Assembly (NCBI RefSeq): GCF_004323735.1
Contig: NZ_CP036455.1
Span: 3,839,101 to 3,903,100 of the forward strand
Length of the DNA: 64,000 nt
Direction: 5' to 3'
From: Streptomonospora litoralis
GTDB taxonomy: Bacteria > Actinomycetota > Actinomycetes > Streptosporangiales > Streptosporangiaceae
Shown here: positions 23,965 through 33,694 of the stretch, in pieces
How the letters are laid out: every line of letters begins with the position of its first letter
Numbering within the stretch: position 1 is the first letter of the stretch
Notes under the pieces: generated by a model
Databases searched by the model: none
Told to the model about the DNA's origin: nothing
Seen by the model: only the letters and a program-made list of their open reading frames with translations
Position numbers and translations under genes: made by a program

Positions 23965-24816
23965 TTACGCGTCTGCCGCATAGCGAGCGGCTCGGCCTGG
24001 TGTACCAGCTTCGGTCCGCTGCTGGCGCGCGGTGGTGTACAGGCATACGGCAGCGGCAGTCGCCAGATTCAGGCTTTCAGCCGCGCCGTAAATGGGGACG
24101 GCGACCGCGCCGTCGGTGAGCGCGACGGTCTCCTCCGGCAGCCCCCACGCCTCGTTGCCGAAGACCCAGCCCACGCGGCCGTCGAGGCCGCCGTCGTCGG
24201 CGACGGCGTGCAGGTCGCGCTCCCCGCTTCCGTCGGCGGCGAGGATCCGGGCGCCGGCGTCGCGCAGACGGGCGAGTGCGTCGGCGACCGGCACGCCCAC
24301 GACGACGGGCAGGTGGAACAGGCTGCCCGCCGAGGCACGCACGCATTTGCCGTTGTAGGGGTCGACCGAGGCGTCGGTGAACACGACCGCGTCGGCGCCG
24401 GCCGCGTCGGCCGTGCGCACGACGGTTCCGGCGTTGCCGGGATCGCGCACGTGGGAGAGTACGGCGACCAGTCGGGCGGGGCCGAGGCCGCCGAGCGGCA
24501 CGTCGACGAAGTCGCACACGGCCAGCACCCCTTGGGGGGTGACCGTCTGCGCCAGTTCGGCCATGACCTCCAGGGTGACCCGGTGGACGGCCGCGCCGCG
24601 CCGCTCGGCGGCCTCGATCAGCTCCGCGTGGCGCTGGGCGGCATCGGCGGTGGTGAACAGTTCGTGCACCCGCCCCGGTGCCGCCAGCGCCTCGCGTACG
24701 GCTTGGGGCCCCTCGACCAGGAACCGGCGCTCACGCTGGCGGAATGCGCGCTTGGCGAGCCGACGAGCCCCCTTGATGCGGGGGGACCTGGTGCTTGTGA
24801 ACTCGTGGCTCGCCAT
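23965..24816 (-). CDS. TrmH-family (SpoU) RNA 2'-O-methyltransferase
   Basis: 283-residue SPOUT methyltransferase that transfers a methyl group from S-adenosylmethionine to a ribose 2'-OH in rRNA or tRNA. An N-terminal substrate-binding domain (FRQRERRFLVEGPQAVREAL) is followed by the knotted catalytic domain with motif 1 in SHVRDPGNAGTVVRTADAAG, motif 2 in WVFGNEAWGLP and motif 3 in PIYGAAESLNLATAAAVCLY. ATG at 24816. It lies 29 bases after rplT, so it is probably the last gene of infC-rpmI-rplT-trmH, an actinobacterial arrangement. The target nucleotide cannot be inferred. Confidence 0.9.
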   Translation of the reverse strand: MASHEFTSTRSPRIKGARRLAKRAFRQRERRFLVEGPQAVREALAAPGRVHELFTTADAAQRHAELIEAAERRGAAVHRVTLEVMAELAQTVTPQGVLAVCDFVDVPLGGLGPARLVAVLSHVRDPGNAGTVVRTADAAGADAVVFTDASVDPYNGKCVRASAGSLFHLPVVVGVPVADALARLRDAGARILAADGSGERDLHAVADDGGLDGRVGWVFGNEAWGLPEETVALTDGAVAVPIYGAAESLNLATAAAVCLYTTARQQRTEAGTPGRAARYAADA

Positions 24817-24845
24817 CGCGTAGTGCCGGTCTGCTCCCGGGCCGC

Positions 24846-25229
24846 TCAGGCCGCGGTCTTCTGCTGCACGTCGGTGGGCAGCGCGCCCTTGGCGGTCTCG
24901 ACGAGGGAGGCGAAGGTCGCCTCGTCGTTGACGGCCATGTCGGCGAGCATCCGGCGGTCGACCTCGACGCCGGCGAGCTTGAGACCCTGCATGAACCGGT
25001 TGTAGGTCAGGCCGTTGGCGCGGGCACCGGCGTTGATGCGCTGGATCCACAGCTTGCGGAACTCCCCCTTGCGATCCTTGCGGTCGCGGTAGGAGTAGGT
25101 CATCGAGTGGAGCATCTGCTCCTTGGCCTTGCGGTACAGGCGCGAACGCTGCCCGCGGTAGCCCTTGGCCCGCTCTAGGACGACCCGGCGCTTCTTCTTG
25201 GCGTTGAGAGCCCGCTTCACGCGTGCCAC
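24846..25229 (-). CDS. rplT: 50S ribosomal protein L20
   Basis: 127-residue L20, an early-assembly protein binding 23S rRNA. The sequence shows the basic N-terminal extension ([14 protein letters not shown]), [15 protein letters not shown] and the conserved [20 protein letters not shown] at 25229 is supported by AAGGGAG upstream. Third gene of the infC operon, 109 bases after rpmI. Confidence 0.98.
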   Translation of the reverse strand: MARVKRALNAKKKRRVVLERAKGYRGQRSRLYRKAKEQMLHSMTYSYRDRKDRKGEFRKLWIQRINAGARANGLTYNRFMQGLKLAGVEVDRRMLADMAVNDEATFASLVETAKGALPTDVQQKTAA

Positions 25230-25338
25230 TGTGACTCCCTTGTGGGTAGGCGTCGGTATCCGCCGCGGTCCCGGCCGGATCAGGGCACACAGGCACCCTG
25301 CGGAGGGATGGACGGATCGGACGGAATGGAATTCGGCC

Positions 25339-25530
25339 CTAGCCGAGCAGCGTCTTGAGCTTGTTGGCGTCGGGACGGGACATCTCCACCTCGCCGCTGA
25401 GGCGGCGGGTGCGCTTGCTCGACTTGTGCTCGAGGAGGTGGTTCTTGTTGGCACGGCGGCGCATGATCTTGCCCGAGCCGGTCACGCGGAAGCGCTTCCT
25501 CGCCCCACTGTGCGTTTTGTTCTTCGGCAT
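25339..25530 (-). CDS. rpmI: 50S ribosomal protein L35
   Basis: 63-residue L35, full length, starting [20 protein letters not shown] and carrying the internal [20 protein letters not shown] at 25530. It lies about 200 bases downstream of infC and 109 upstream of rplT in the conserved IF3-L35-L20 operon. Confidence 0.98.
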   Translation of the reverse strand: MPKNKTHSGARKRFRVTGSGKIMRRRANKNHLLEHKSSKRTRRLSGEVEMSRPDANKLKTLLG

Positions 25531-25730
25531 AGTCGCCGTCGTCTCCTACCTCAGTCGCTCGACTCTGTGCCGCCGGTGGCTCCCGGCGGCACGACTGCAC
25601 TGCTTCGCGAAAAGCACGTCAGCACATCGACACACCGCGGCACACCACCGGCGCCCCGAAGGTCCGGCGGCGGTACACCGCGCTGCATCAACGTAGCGGG
25701 GGCGCTACCGCCCGAAGCGGGCGGCCGCGG

Positions 25731-26330
25731 TCAGGTCCCCTGGCCGGCCTGCTCCTGCTGGCGCTGTTCGCGCCGCGGCTTGCCGCCGCCGGCGCGGGAC
25801 TCGGCCTTGTGCTCGGAGCGGCGCTTGTGCGGCCCGAGCACCATCACCATGTTGCGGCCGTCCTGCTTCGGCTGCGATTCGACCGCCCCGAGTTCCGAAA
25901 CGTCCTCGGCCAGCCGGGACAGCAGCCGGCGCCCCAGCTCGGGCCGGGACTGCTCGCGACCGCGGAACATGATCGTCACCTTGACCTTGTCACCGCCCTT
26001 GAGGAACCGCTCCACGTGACCCTTCTTGGTCTCGTAGTCGTGCGGGTCGATCTTCGGGCGGAGCTTGATCTCCTTGATGATCGTGTTCGACTGGTTCCTG
26101 CGCGACTCGCGCGCCTTGACCGCGGACTCGTACTTGTACTTGCCGTAGTCCATCAGCTTCGCGACCGGCGGGCGGGCCGTGGGCGCGACCTCCACGAGGT
26201 CGAGCTGGGCCTCTTCGGCGAGGCGCAGCGCGTCCTGAACGGGCACGATACCGACCTGCTCGCCGTTGGGACCGACGAGTCGGACCTCGGCCACCCTGAT
26301 GCGGTCATTGATGCGGGGCTCAGCGCTGAT
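25731..26330 (-). CDS. infC: translation initiation factor IF-3
   Basis: 199-residue IF-3, which prevents premature subunit joining and proofreads start codons. N-domain begins [20 protein letters not shown]; linker and C-domain contain [33 protein letters not shown] and [17 protein letters not shown]. The C-terminus is Lys/Arg/Gln-rich. No ATG, GTG or TTG occurs at the right place; the start is most likely ATC at 26330, with GGGAGGGG five bases upstream. Rare start codons (AUU, AUC) on infC are a known autoregulatory device because IF-3 discriminates against them. An attenuator-like hairpin lies in its leader. Confidence 0.95.
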   Translation of the reverse strand: MSAEPRINDRIRVAEVRLVGPNGEQVGIVPVQDALRLAEEAQLDLVEVAPTARPPVAKLMDYGKYKYESAVKARESRRNQSNTIIKEIKLRPKIDPHDYETKKGHVERFLKGGDKVKVTIMFRGREQSRPELGRRLLSRLAEDVSELGAVESQPKQDGRNMVMVLGPHKRRSEHKAESRAGGGKPRREQRQQEQAGQGT

Positions 26331-26403
26331 GGGACCCCTCCCTAGCTTTGTCGTAACTCTTGTGGGGGGCCACCCGGTCCTGTGTGCGGATCCGAAATGC
26401 GAA

Positions 26404-26432
26404 AACCCCGCCGGCGGTGTGCAAGCGGGGTT
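26404..26432 (-). promoter_or_regulatory. infC leader terminator/attenuator hairpin
   Basis: Perfect 8-base arms AACCCCGC and GCGGGGTT (minus strand), followed by TTTTCGCATTT, lie 74 bases upstream of the infC start. An intrinsic terminator before the first gene of the operon suggests regulated readthrough. A second hairpin with arms CCGGTGCG/CGCACCGG at 26596-26614 lies further upstream and may belong to the same leader. Confidence 0.6.
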
Positions 26433-26708
26433 GATCCACCGAACGCATCGGCCCCGGCGGGCGAAGAGCCGCCGCCGCGACACGCGCTGCCGCCGTTGCC
26501 GACGGCGTCGGACGACGCATCTCCTGCGCCTCCGACCGGAACCCGTGCGAGTAGCGCCCCGACGGGTGGGAGGATCCGCCTCCGCTTACGTCTGACCGGT
26601 GCGAAGCGCACCGGATCAAGTCAGGACTTCATGATACCAGCAGTTCCGCTGCACTCCGCCACAAGCGCCGGGTGGCGCCTGTTATCGCAACATCGGCGGT
26701 ATCGGCCG

Positions 26709-27596
26709 CTATTCCCGCAGCGCCCCGGATCCGCCCGTCTCGGCGCCTTCGGCTGCGGCGCCGCCGGCGGAGCGGCGCCGCAGTTCCGCCAGACCCGCGG
26801 CGCGCATCGCCTCGACCGGTGCCTGCTCGGCTCCCGTCATCAGTTCGACCTGGCGCGCCGCCTGGTGCAGCAGCATCGCGAAGCCGTCGACGACCGTGCG
26901 CCCGGCCTCCTGCGCCGCGCTCGCCAGCACGGTGGGCCAGGGACTGTAGACCACGTCGAACAGCGCAGCGCCGCTCGCCACCACCGGCGCGGCATAGGCG
27001 TCGCCGGCCCCGGTGGGAAGTGTCGACACCACCACGTCGACGTCCAGGCGGCCCTCGATCCGCTCCAGCGGTGCGGTGGCCACGCCGAGCTGCATCCGCT
27101 CGGCCGCCGCCGCGACGCCCGCGGTCCGCTTCGGGTCGCGGGCCCAGACAGTGACCGCGCCGTCCCCGGTGGCGCCAAGCTCGCGCAGCGCGGCGACCGC
27201 CGAAGCGGCGGTCGCGCCACCGCCCAGCACGGCCGCCGAGGAGGCGCGTTCGACACCGGCTTCGCGCAGCGCGGCGACGATGCCGTGGACGTCGGTGTTA
27301 TAGGCCAGCCGCCGCCCCCGGCGGTCGAACACGACGGTGTTGGCGCCGCCCACCTCGCGGGCGAGGGGTTCGACCTCGTCGGCGAGCCGCAGTGCCTCGC
27401 GCTTGAGCGGCATGGTCAGGCTCAGCCCGGCCCACTCGGCACCGCAGCCCTGAAGGAACGCGGCCAACCCCTCCTCGCGGCACTCGTGCAGGGTGTAGTC
27501 CCACTCCCCCGCCAGACCGAGTGCCGCGTAGGCGGCCGTGTGCAGCGCCGGCGACAACGAGTGGCCCACCGGCGAGCCCAGTACCGCCGCCCGCAT
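26709..27596 (-). CDS. aroE: shikimate dehydrogenase
   Basis: 295-residue NADPH-dependent enzyme reducing 3-dehydroshikimate to shikimate in aromatic amino-acid synthesis. N-terminal substrate motif GSPVGHSLSPALHTAAY, catalytic lysine in LTMPLKREAL, NTVVFDRRG with NTDVHG, and a variant nucleotide-binding loop LGGGATAASAVAAL. ATG at 27596 forms an ATGA overlap with the mltG stop. In many actinomycetes aroC-aroK-aroB follow; here infC follows after a gap, so the shikimate cluster is broken at this point. Confidence 0.92.
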   Translation of the reverse strand: MRAAVLGSPVGHSLSPALHTAAYAALGLAGEWDYTLHECREEGLAAFLQGCGAEWAGLSLTMPLKREALRLADEVEPLAREVGGANTVVFDRRGRRLAYNTDVHGIVAALREAGVERASSAAVLGGGATAASAVAALRELGATGDGAVTVWARDPKRTAGVAAAAERMQLGVATAPLERIEGRLDVDVVVSTLPTGAGDAYAAPVVASGAALFDVVYSPWPTVLASAAQEAGRTVVDGFAMLLHQAARQVELMTGAEQAPVEAMRAAGLAELRRRSAGGAAAEGAETGGSGALRE

Positions 27597-29713
27597 CACG
27601 CGTCGCCCCGGTTCTGCTGGAACTCCTGCTTGAGCTGCAGGAACTCCGCGTGGGTCTCGGCGAACTCGGTGACGCCGTTCTCCGGGTCGGTGGCGACGAA
27701 GTACAGCCAGTCGCCGTCGGCCGGATTCAGCGCGGCCTCGATCGCGTCGCGGCCGGGGCTGACGATGGGGCCGACGGGCAGGCCCTGACGACCGTAGGTG
27801 GCGTACTCGCTGCCGCTGTCCTTGCACTCCTGGAGCTGCTCGCCGTTCAGCGCGATGCCGTACTCGTCCAGCACGTAGAAGCAGGTGCTGTCCATGCCCA
27901 GCTCCATGCCCCGCTGCAGCCGGTTGTAGACCACGCGCGCGATCTTGGGCATGTCCTCGGCGGATCCCGCCTCCGCCTGCACGATTGCCGCGACCGACAT
28001 CGCCTCGTTGGGTGTCAGATTGCGCTCTTCGGCGCTCTTCACCAGCGACACCTCCTCGGCCACCTCGTGGAACCGGTCCACCATGCGCTTGAGCAGCGCG
28101 GCCGCTCCCGCGTCTGCGGGCATGTCGTAGGTGTCGGGGAACAGGTAGCCCTCGGCGCCCTGCTCGGCGTAGTCGGGCAGACCCAGTCGCTCGCCCTCCG
28201 CCACGGCGGCGCGCAGTTCCTCCATCGGGATGCCGGTCTCCTCGGAGATCAGGTTCAGGATCTCCTCGGACCGCAGCCCTTCCTTGAAGGTGATGTGCGC
28301 CTGCACGCGGGAGGCGGGGTCCATCAGCATGGCCACGGCGGCCTCCCCGCTCATTCGCTCCTGCAGCCGGTAGGTCCCGGGGGCGAGGCTGCCGCCGTGG
28401 TCGTCCAGCGCGTTGAGGAACGCGCGGGAGCTGGCGACGACGCCCTTGTCCGCGAGGTTCCGCGCGACGGCGCTTCCGGTGGCGCCCTCCTCGACGGTGA
28501 CCTGCACGTCGCCGCTGCCCCGGCCCTCGTAGTCGGGCGGGAAGAGGTAGCCGCGGCCGACGTAGCCGCCCGTCGCCAGAAGCGCCACCAGCGCGACGGC
28601 CAGGGCGGCGATCAGCGCCTTGCGCGGTCCGCGGCCGCGCTCGCGGCGCGCCGATCCGGCCTTGCCTCCCCGCGACCGGGAGGAACCGCTGCGTTCGGCG
28701 GAACGGCGGGCCCGCCGCCGGCCGCCGCGTCGGCCGCCGTCGTCCTCGGGTGCATCGTCCTCGTCGCCGTAGGCGGGGTCGGTGAAGCCGGTGCGGTCGC
28801 CGTGGTCTCGGCGCCCGTCCGGATCGTCCGGGGCCTGCGGAGCGGAACGGCGGCCGCGGCGCGGTGCCTCTCGCTCCTCTTCGCGGTAGCGGCCTTCGTC
28901 GCCGCCGCTCTCCGCCGGGAACTCGAACTCGCCGGTGTCGGCTCCGCGGCGGCGCCTGCGGCCGCCGCGGGAGTCCTGCGCGCGCGATCGGTCCTCGGAC
29001 CGGGCGGGATCGGGTTCCTCCACGGCGGGGAACGCGCCCGAGTCCGCCGAGCGCCGGCGCCGTCCCGTGCGGCCGTCGTCGGGGGCGGCATCCGGGACGG
29101 CCGGGAACGCGCCGGAATCGGCGGAACGGCGGCGCCGGCCACCGCGCGGCTCGTCCGCGGAGTCCTCGCCCCGGGGGCGCTTGCGGCGGACCGGGACGGA
29201 GTCGAAGTCCAGCGTACGCCGCGGGGCGGTCTGGAAGCCGTCGTCCCGGTCGTCGGGTGCAGGACGGCTCCAGGCGAGGTGCTCCTCGGCCTCGTCGTCG
29301 TATCGCGGCCTGCGCCGGCGCCCGCGGGAGGGGGCGCCGTCCGCCGGCGCGTAGGGCTGGGGGCCGGTGGCGGGACCGGGGTCGGCGCCTTCGCCGCCAC
29401 CGCGGTGGCGGCGGCCGCGGGGGCGGGCGGCCTGGGCGTCCTCCCAGCGGGGCGGCGGCTGGTCCGGATAGCCGGGGTCTCCGGGCGGCTCGGGGGCCGG
29501 CGGCCGGGAGCCGGTCGGGTGATCGGCCTCCGCGCCGGGCCGGTCCGGGGGCGACCGCCACGGGTCGGTGAACGGCTCGGGGTGGGATTCGCTCGGCTGT
29601 CGGCCGGAATCCGAGGGGCCGCGACGGGCATCGCCGTGGGGGTCGCCAACGCGGCGGCGGCCGCGCCGCGAGCGGTAGCGATCGCCGTCGTCGTAGGGGC
29701 TGCGGTCGCTCAT
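27596..29713 (-). CDS. mltG: endolytic transglycosylase MltG with long Arg-rich N-terminus
   Basis: 705 residues, about twice a compact MltG. The membrane segment is at about 360-385 (ALIAALAVALVALLATGGYV), and the extracytoplasmic YceG domain follows (about 395-700), with the catalytic Glu in QAEAGSAEDMPKIARVVYNRL near 580; such enzymes cut nascent peptidoglycan strands. Residues 1-355 are predicted cytoplasmic, charged and disordered, with three imperfect copies of a motif like RRRRSADSGAFPAV at about 190-265. Start ATG at 29713 overlaps the ruvX stop (ATGA), its stop overlaps aroE. The extension may bind cytoplasmic cell-wall partners; that is inference. Confidence 0.9.
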   Translation of the reverse strand: MSDRSPYDDGDRYRSRRGRRRVGDPHGDARRGPSDSGRQPSESHPEPFTDPWRSPPDRPGAEADHPTGSRPPAPEPPGDPGYPDQPPPRWEDAQAARPRGRRHRGGGEGADPGPATGPQPYAPADGAPSRGRRRRPRYDDEAEEHLAWSRPAPDDRDDGFQTAPRRTLDFDSVPVRRKRPRGEDSADEPRGGRRRRSADSGAFPAVPDAAPDDGRTGRRRRSADSGAFPAVEEPDPARSEDRSRAQDSRGGRRRRRGADTGEFEFPAESGGDEGRYREEEREAPRRGRRSAPQAPDDPDGRRDHGDRTGFTDPAYGDEDDAPEDDGGRRGGRRRARRSAERSGSSRSRGGKAGSARRERGRGPRKALIAALAVALVALLATGGYVGRGYLFPPDYEGRGSGDVQVTVEEGATGSAVARNLADKGVVASSRAFLNALDDHGGSLAPGTYRLQERMSGEAAVAMLMDPASRVQAHITFKEGLRSEEILNLISEETGIPMEELRAAVAEGERLGLPDYAEQGAEGYLFPDTYDMPADAGAAALLKRMVDRFHEVAEEVSLVKSAEERNLTPNEAMSVAAIVQAEAGSAEDMPKIARVVYNRLQRGMELGMDSTCFYVLDEYGIALNGEQLQECKDSGSEYATYGRQGLPVGPIVSPGRDAIEAALNPADGDWLYFVATDPENGVTEFAETHAEFLQLKQEFQQNRGDA

Positions 29714-30189
29714 TCGCCGCTCCCAACGGTCTCGCCGGGCGGGCGGCCGCTTTGGCGCTCGGTGTCGAGCGCGCTCTGCAGCAGCACCACCGCCGCGGCC
29801 TGGTCGACGACCGAGCGCCGCGCCTGGCCGCCGCGGGCGCCGCGGCCGCCGTAGGACGCGCCGGCGCGCAGCTGCTCCTGCGCGGTTACCGTCGTCATCC
29901 GCTCGTCCACCAGCCGCACCGGCACGGGCGCCAGCCTGCGCGCCAAAGCGGTGGCGAAGGAGCGCGCGCGGCGCGCCGCGGGCCCCGCCTCGCCCGAGAG
30001 CGAGGCGGGGTAGCCGACGACGACCTCGCGGGCCTCGTGTTCGACCACGAGTTCGGCGATCCGGTCGAGATCGCCGCTGCCGCGGCGGACGGTCTCCACC
30101 GGGGTGGCGAGCATGCCGCTGGGATCGCTGAGCGCGACCCCGATCCGGGTGCTACCGGGATCGACCGCGATTCGTACGCCGTGCCTCAA
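29710..30189 (-). CDS. ruvX: Holliday junction resolvase-like RuvX (YqgF)
   Basis: 159-residue RNase H-fold protein of the YqgF/RuvX family, linked to 16S rRNA 5'-end maturation and recombination. The first strand with the catalytic Asp is RIAVDPGSTRIGVALSDPSG; further motifs are VVGYPASLSGEAGPAARRARSFA and LVDERMTTVTAQEQL. ATG start at 30189; ATGA overlap with mltG. It lies 132 bases after alaS in the conserved alaS-ruvX-mltG-aroE order. Confidence 0.93.
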   Translation of the reverse strand: MRHGVRIAVDPGSTRIGVALSDPSGMLATPVETVRRGSGDLDRIAELVVEHEAREVVVGYPASLSGEAGPAARRARSFATALARRLAPVPVRLVDERMTTVTAQEQLRAGASYGGRGARGGQARRSVVDQAAAVVLLQSALDTERQSGRPPGETVGSGE

Positions 30190-30321
30190 GAATCGGGCTC
30201 CCCCACGCGGGGGCGGTGCAGGGCGCGCGGTCGCTCGCCGGGAGGGTTCCTCGTCAACTCGGGATGTCCTTTCTGCCCGTGGGGGCGGGTCAGCAGGTGT
30301 CGTCCGCCCGTTTCGGGATTG

Positions 30322-32994
30322 TCAGGCGGTTTCGCCGACCCGCTGCTCGACGGCGCGGAGCGCGCTCTCGACGGCGGAGGTGTCGCTCCCGCCGCCCTGG
30401 GCGAGATCGGGCTTGCCGCCGCCGCCACCGCCCAGGGTGCGGGCCGCCAGCCCGACGAGGTCGCCGGCCTTGAAGCCGCTGTCCTGGCCCCGCTTGTTCA
30501 CCGCGACGACGACGGCCGGGCGGTCGGCCGGGACGGTGATGAGGGCGACGACGGCCGGGCGGTCCTCGCCCAGGCGCTGGCGCACGTCGGCGGCCAGCCG
30601 GCGGAGGTCGTCGGCGGTGGTGCCGTCGGGTGCCCGGTGGCTGACCAGCAGCGCCGATCCGTACTGCCGGGCGCCCGCCGCCAGTTCGCCGGCCTGCTGC
30701 AGCACCTGGGCGGCGCGCATCCGCTCGATCTCCTTCTCGGCGCTGCGCAGCCGGGTGACGATGGAGTCGATGCGCTCGGGCAGCTCCTCCCGGGGAGCCT
30801 TGAGCTGTTCGGAGAGCCGGCTCACCAGCAGCGACTCGCGGGAGAGCCGGCGGAAGGCGTCGATGCCCACTGCGGCCTCGACGCGGCGCACGCCCGAGCC
30901 GACCGAGGACTCCCCCAGCAGCTTGACGACGCCGAGTTGGCCGGTGGCGCCGACGTGCGTGCCGCCGCACAGCTCGCGCGAATAGTCGCTCATCTCCACC
31001 ACGCGGACGCGGTCGCCGTACTTCTCGCCGAACATCGCCAGCGCACCCATGGACAGCGCCTCGTCGAGCGAGGTCTGGAAGTCGCGCACCTGGATGTCGC
31101 CGGACAGCACGGTGTTGACCTCGTCCTCGACTTCGGCGAGCCGCGCGTCGCCCAGGGACTGGCCGGCGGTGAAGTCGAAGCGCAGCCGACCGGGCTGGTT
31201 CTCCGAACCGGCCTGGCCCGCGGAGGGACCCAGCGCGTTGCGCAGCGCCGAGTGGATGAGGTGGGTGGCCGAGTGCGAGCGCGAGACCGAGGCGCGGCGG
31301 TCGGAGTCGATTGCCGCCTCGACCCGGTCGTCCAGGGCGACGGTGCCTTCGCGGACCGTGCCGCGGTGCACGAAGAGGCCCGGGACGGGCCGCTGGACGT
31401 CGGCGACGTCGACGGTGCCGCGTCCGGCCGCCGTGACGGAGCCCTTGTCGGCGAGCTGGCCGCCGCTCTCGGCGTAGAAGGGGGTGCGGTCCAGCACCAG
31501 CTCGACCTCGTCGCCCGCGGAGGCCGCGCCGACCGATTCTCCGTCCACGATCAGCCCGAGTACGCGGGACTCGGACTCGTGGTCGGTGTAGCCCAGGAAG
31601 TCGGTGGAGCCGGCGCTCTCCAGCAGCCGTCCGTAGAGGCTGATGTCGGCGTTGCCCAGCTTCTTGGCCTTGGCGTCGCGCTTGGCGGTCTCGCGCTGCT
31701 CCTCCATCAGGGTGCGGAAGGTCGACTCGTCGACGCCCAGCCCCTGTTCGGCGGCCATCTCCAGGGTCAGGTCGATGGGGAAGCCGTAGGTGTCGTGCAG
31801 CTGGAAGGCGTCGGCGCCGGAGATCTGCGCGGAACCGCTGCTGAGCGTGCGCTCGGCGGCGCGGGAGAACAGCGCCGTGCCGGAGCGCAGCGTGTCGGAG
31901 AAGTGCTTCTCCTCGGTCTCGATGACCTCGTGGATGCGGTCGGCGTCGGTGCGCAGCTCCGGGTAGATGCCTTCCATGGCGGTGATGGCGGTCTCGGTGA
32001 GGCCGTGCAGGTAGGCGGCGTCGCTGCCGGAGAGCAGCCGCAGGTTGCGGATCGAGCGCCGCAGGATGCGGCGCAGCACGTATCCGCCCTTCTCGTTGCC
32101 GGGCCGCACGCCGTCGGAGACGAGCATGGTGGCGCTGCGCACGTGGTCGGCGACCACGCGCAGCATGACGTCGGAGCGCTCGTCGTCGCCGTAGGCCACG
32201 CCGGTCCGCTCGGCGGCGTCCTGCAGGATGCGGCCGAGGGTGTCGGTCTCGTAGATGTTGTCGACGCCCTGCAGCACAGTGGCCAGGCGCTCCAGCCCCA
32301 TCCCGGTGTCGATGTTCTGCTTGGGCAGGTCGCCGAGGATGGGGTAGTCCTTCTTCGTGCCGCCCTCGCCGCGCTCGTACTGCATGAAGACGAGGTTCCA
32401 GACCTCGACGTAGCGGTCCTCGTCGGCGGCGGGCCCGCCCTCGGCGCCGTACTCGGGGCCGCGGTCGTAGAAGATCTCCGAGCAGGGGCCGCACGGGCCG
32501 GGAACACCCATGGACCAGTAGTTCTCCTCGACCCCGAAGCGCTGGATCCGGTCGGCCGGGACCCCGACCTCGTCCCGCCAGATGCGCGCGGCCTCGTCGT
32601 CGTCGAGGTAGACGGTGACCCAGAGCCGCTCGGGGTCGATCCCGAAACCGCCCTCCGAAACCGGCGCGGTCATGAGCCGCCAGGCCAGCGGGATGGCCTT
32701 CTCCTTGAAGTAGTCGCCGAAGGAGAAGTTGCCGAGCATCTGGAAGAAGGTCGCGTGCCGGGAGGTCTTGCCGACTTCTTCGATGTCGATGGTGCGGATG
32801 CACTTCTGGACGCTCGCGGCGCGGTCGTAGGGCGGCGTCCGCTGACCCAGGAAGTACGGTTTGAACGGCACCATGCCGGCCGGGACGAACAGCAGGGTCG
32901 GGTCGTCTGCCACCAGGCTGGCCGACGGCACCGCGGTGTGTTCGTTCTTCTCGAAGAAAGCGAGGAAGCGGCGAGCGATTTCTGCCGTCTCCAT
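30322..32994 (-). CDS. alaS: alanyl-tRNA synthetase
   Basis: 890-residue class II synthetase with proofreading. N-terminal catalytic domain begins [20 protein letters not shown], with motif 2 region [15 protein letters not shown]; the editing domain carries the zinc ligands HSATH (~577) and CGGTH (~675); a Gly-rich C-Ala linker ([17 protein letters not shown]) precedes the end. ATG at 32994 overlaps the stop of the preceding small gene by one base. Length and motifs are standard. Confidence 0.98.
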   Translation of the reverse strand: METAEIARRFLAFFEKNEHTAVPSASLVADDPTLLFVPAGMVPFKPYFLGQRTPPYDRAASVQKCIRTIDIEEVGKTSRHATFFQMLGNFSFGDYFKEKAIPLAWRLMTAPVSEGGFGIDPERLWVTVYLDDDEAARIWRDEVGVPADRIQRFGVEENYWSMGVPGPCGPCSEIFYDRGPEYGAEGGPAADEDRYVEVWNLVFMQYERGEGGTKKDYPILGDLPKQNIDTGMGLERLATVLQGVDNIYETDTLGRILQDAAERTGVAYGDDERSDVMLRVVADHVRSATMLVSDGVRPGNEKGGYVLRRILRRSIRNLRLLSGSDAAYLHGLTETAITAMEGIYPELRTDADRIHEVIETEEKHFSDTLRSGTALFSRAAERTLSSGSAQISGADAFQLHDTYGFPIDLTLEMAAEQGLGVDESTFRTLMEEQRETAKRDAKAKKLGNADISLYGRLLESAGSTDFLGYTDHESESRVLGLIVDGESVGAASAGDEVELVLDRTPFYAESGGQLADKGSVTAAGRGTVDVADVQRPVPGLFVHRGTVREGTVALDDRVEAAIDSDRRASVSRSHSATHLIHSALRNALGPSAGQAGSENQPGRLRFDFTAGQSLGDARLAEVEDEVNTVLSGDIQVRDFQTSLDEALSMGALAMFGEKYGDRVRVVEMSDYSRELCGGTHVGATGQLGVVKLLGESSVGSGVRRVEAAVGIDAFRRLSRESLLVSRLSEQLKAPREELPERIDSIVTRLRSAEKEIERMRAAQVLQQAGELAAGARQYGSALLVSHRAPDGTTADDLRRLAADVRQRLGEDRPAVVALITVPADRPAVVVAVNKRGQDSGFKAGDLVGLAARTLGGGGGGKPDLAQGGGSDTSAVESALRAVEQRVGETA

Positions 32995-33305
32995 CAGCGG
33001 CCGTCCTTGGGGTCGGGGGCGCCGATGGCGCCGCGTGGTCGGGTGGATCGGCCCGGAGGATCAACGGGCGCCGCGGGCTGGTCGCCGCCGTCGTAGTGAC
33101 GGTGCAGTTCGGCCTCGCGTCGACGCATCGCGTCGTGGACGTCTTCGTTGAACTCGCGGAGGGCGGCGCGGTAATCGGCGACCTGATCCTCGACGCGGCC
33201 GGCGATTCCCGCCGGGCTCCACGCACGGGCCGTGCGGTTGAGCTTGTGCACAAGATACCCGCCGAGCGCGGCACCTGCGACAAGATAAAGCAGGCGGCGG
33301 ATCAT
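32994..33305 (-). CDS. small membrane-anchored protein (DUF6167-like)
   Basis: 103 residues with a single N-terminal membrane segment ([15 protein letters not shown]) and a charged helical tail containing [22 protein letters not shown]; the C-terminus is Pro-rich. Proteins like this commonly sit between a DUF948 gene and alaS in actinomycetes. The ATG at 33305 overlaps the DUF948 stop (ATGA), and the stop overlaps the alaS start. Function unknown. Confidence 0.75.
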   Translation of the reverse strand: MIRRLLYLVAGAALGGYLVHKLNRTARAWSPAGIAGRVEDQVADYRAALREFNEDVHDAMRRREAELHRHYDGGDQPAAPVDPPGRSTRPRGAIGAPDPKDGR

Positions 33306-33694
33306 CGGCGCCCCTTCCTGCGCCGTCCGCGCACCAGGGCCAGCGCGCGCCGCTGGCCCAGCACCCGGCGCACGCCGTAGGAGAACGACGCCACCTTCAC
33401 CAGCGGACCGGTTACGACCGAGCGCGTCAGCGCGGTCACAGTCGAGACGTCCTCGGTGGTCGTGGCGAGGTTCGCGGTGATCTCGTCGACGCGGTCGAGG
33501 GAGGCTCCGGTGCGCTCGACGGTGCTGGCGACGTCGTCGAGCATCGGGCGGGCGCGCTCGCCGAACTCCGCGACGACCTTGGTGGTCTCCGACAGCAGCC
33601 GGGTGAGCTTGACGAGGGCCACGCACATGAAGGCGACCAGCACCGTCCAGACCACCGCCGCGATGAGCGCTGCTACGTCTCCTGCGGTCAGCAT
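33302..33694 (-). CDS. DUF948 membrane protein
   Basis: 130 residues. One N-terminal transmembrane segment (ALIAAVVWTVLVAFMCVALV), then a long amphipathic helix (LLSETTKVVAEFGERARPML) with heptad character, as in DUF948 proteins, and a basic C-terminus (RGRRRKGRR). ATG at 33694. It leads the DUF948-DUF6167-alaS unit with ATGA overlaps. In Streptomyces rpsD usually precedes it; here a kinase-like gene diverges instead. Confidence 0.8.
   Translation of the reverse strand: MLTAGDVAALIAAVVWTVLVAFMCVALVKLTRLLSETTKVVAEFGERARPMLDDVASTVERTGASLDRVDEITANLATTTEDVSTVTALTRSVVTGPLVKVASFSYGVRRVLGQRRALALVRGRRRKGRR

Noticed and set aside
26342-26611. Upstream ORF in the infC leader (begins [12 protein letters not shown])
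   Set aside because: It spans the terminator hairpin, has no conserved features and no ribosome site; treated as leader RNA.
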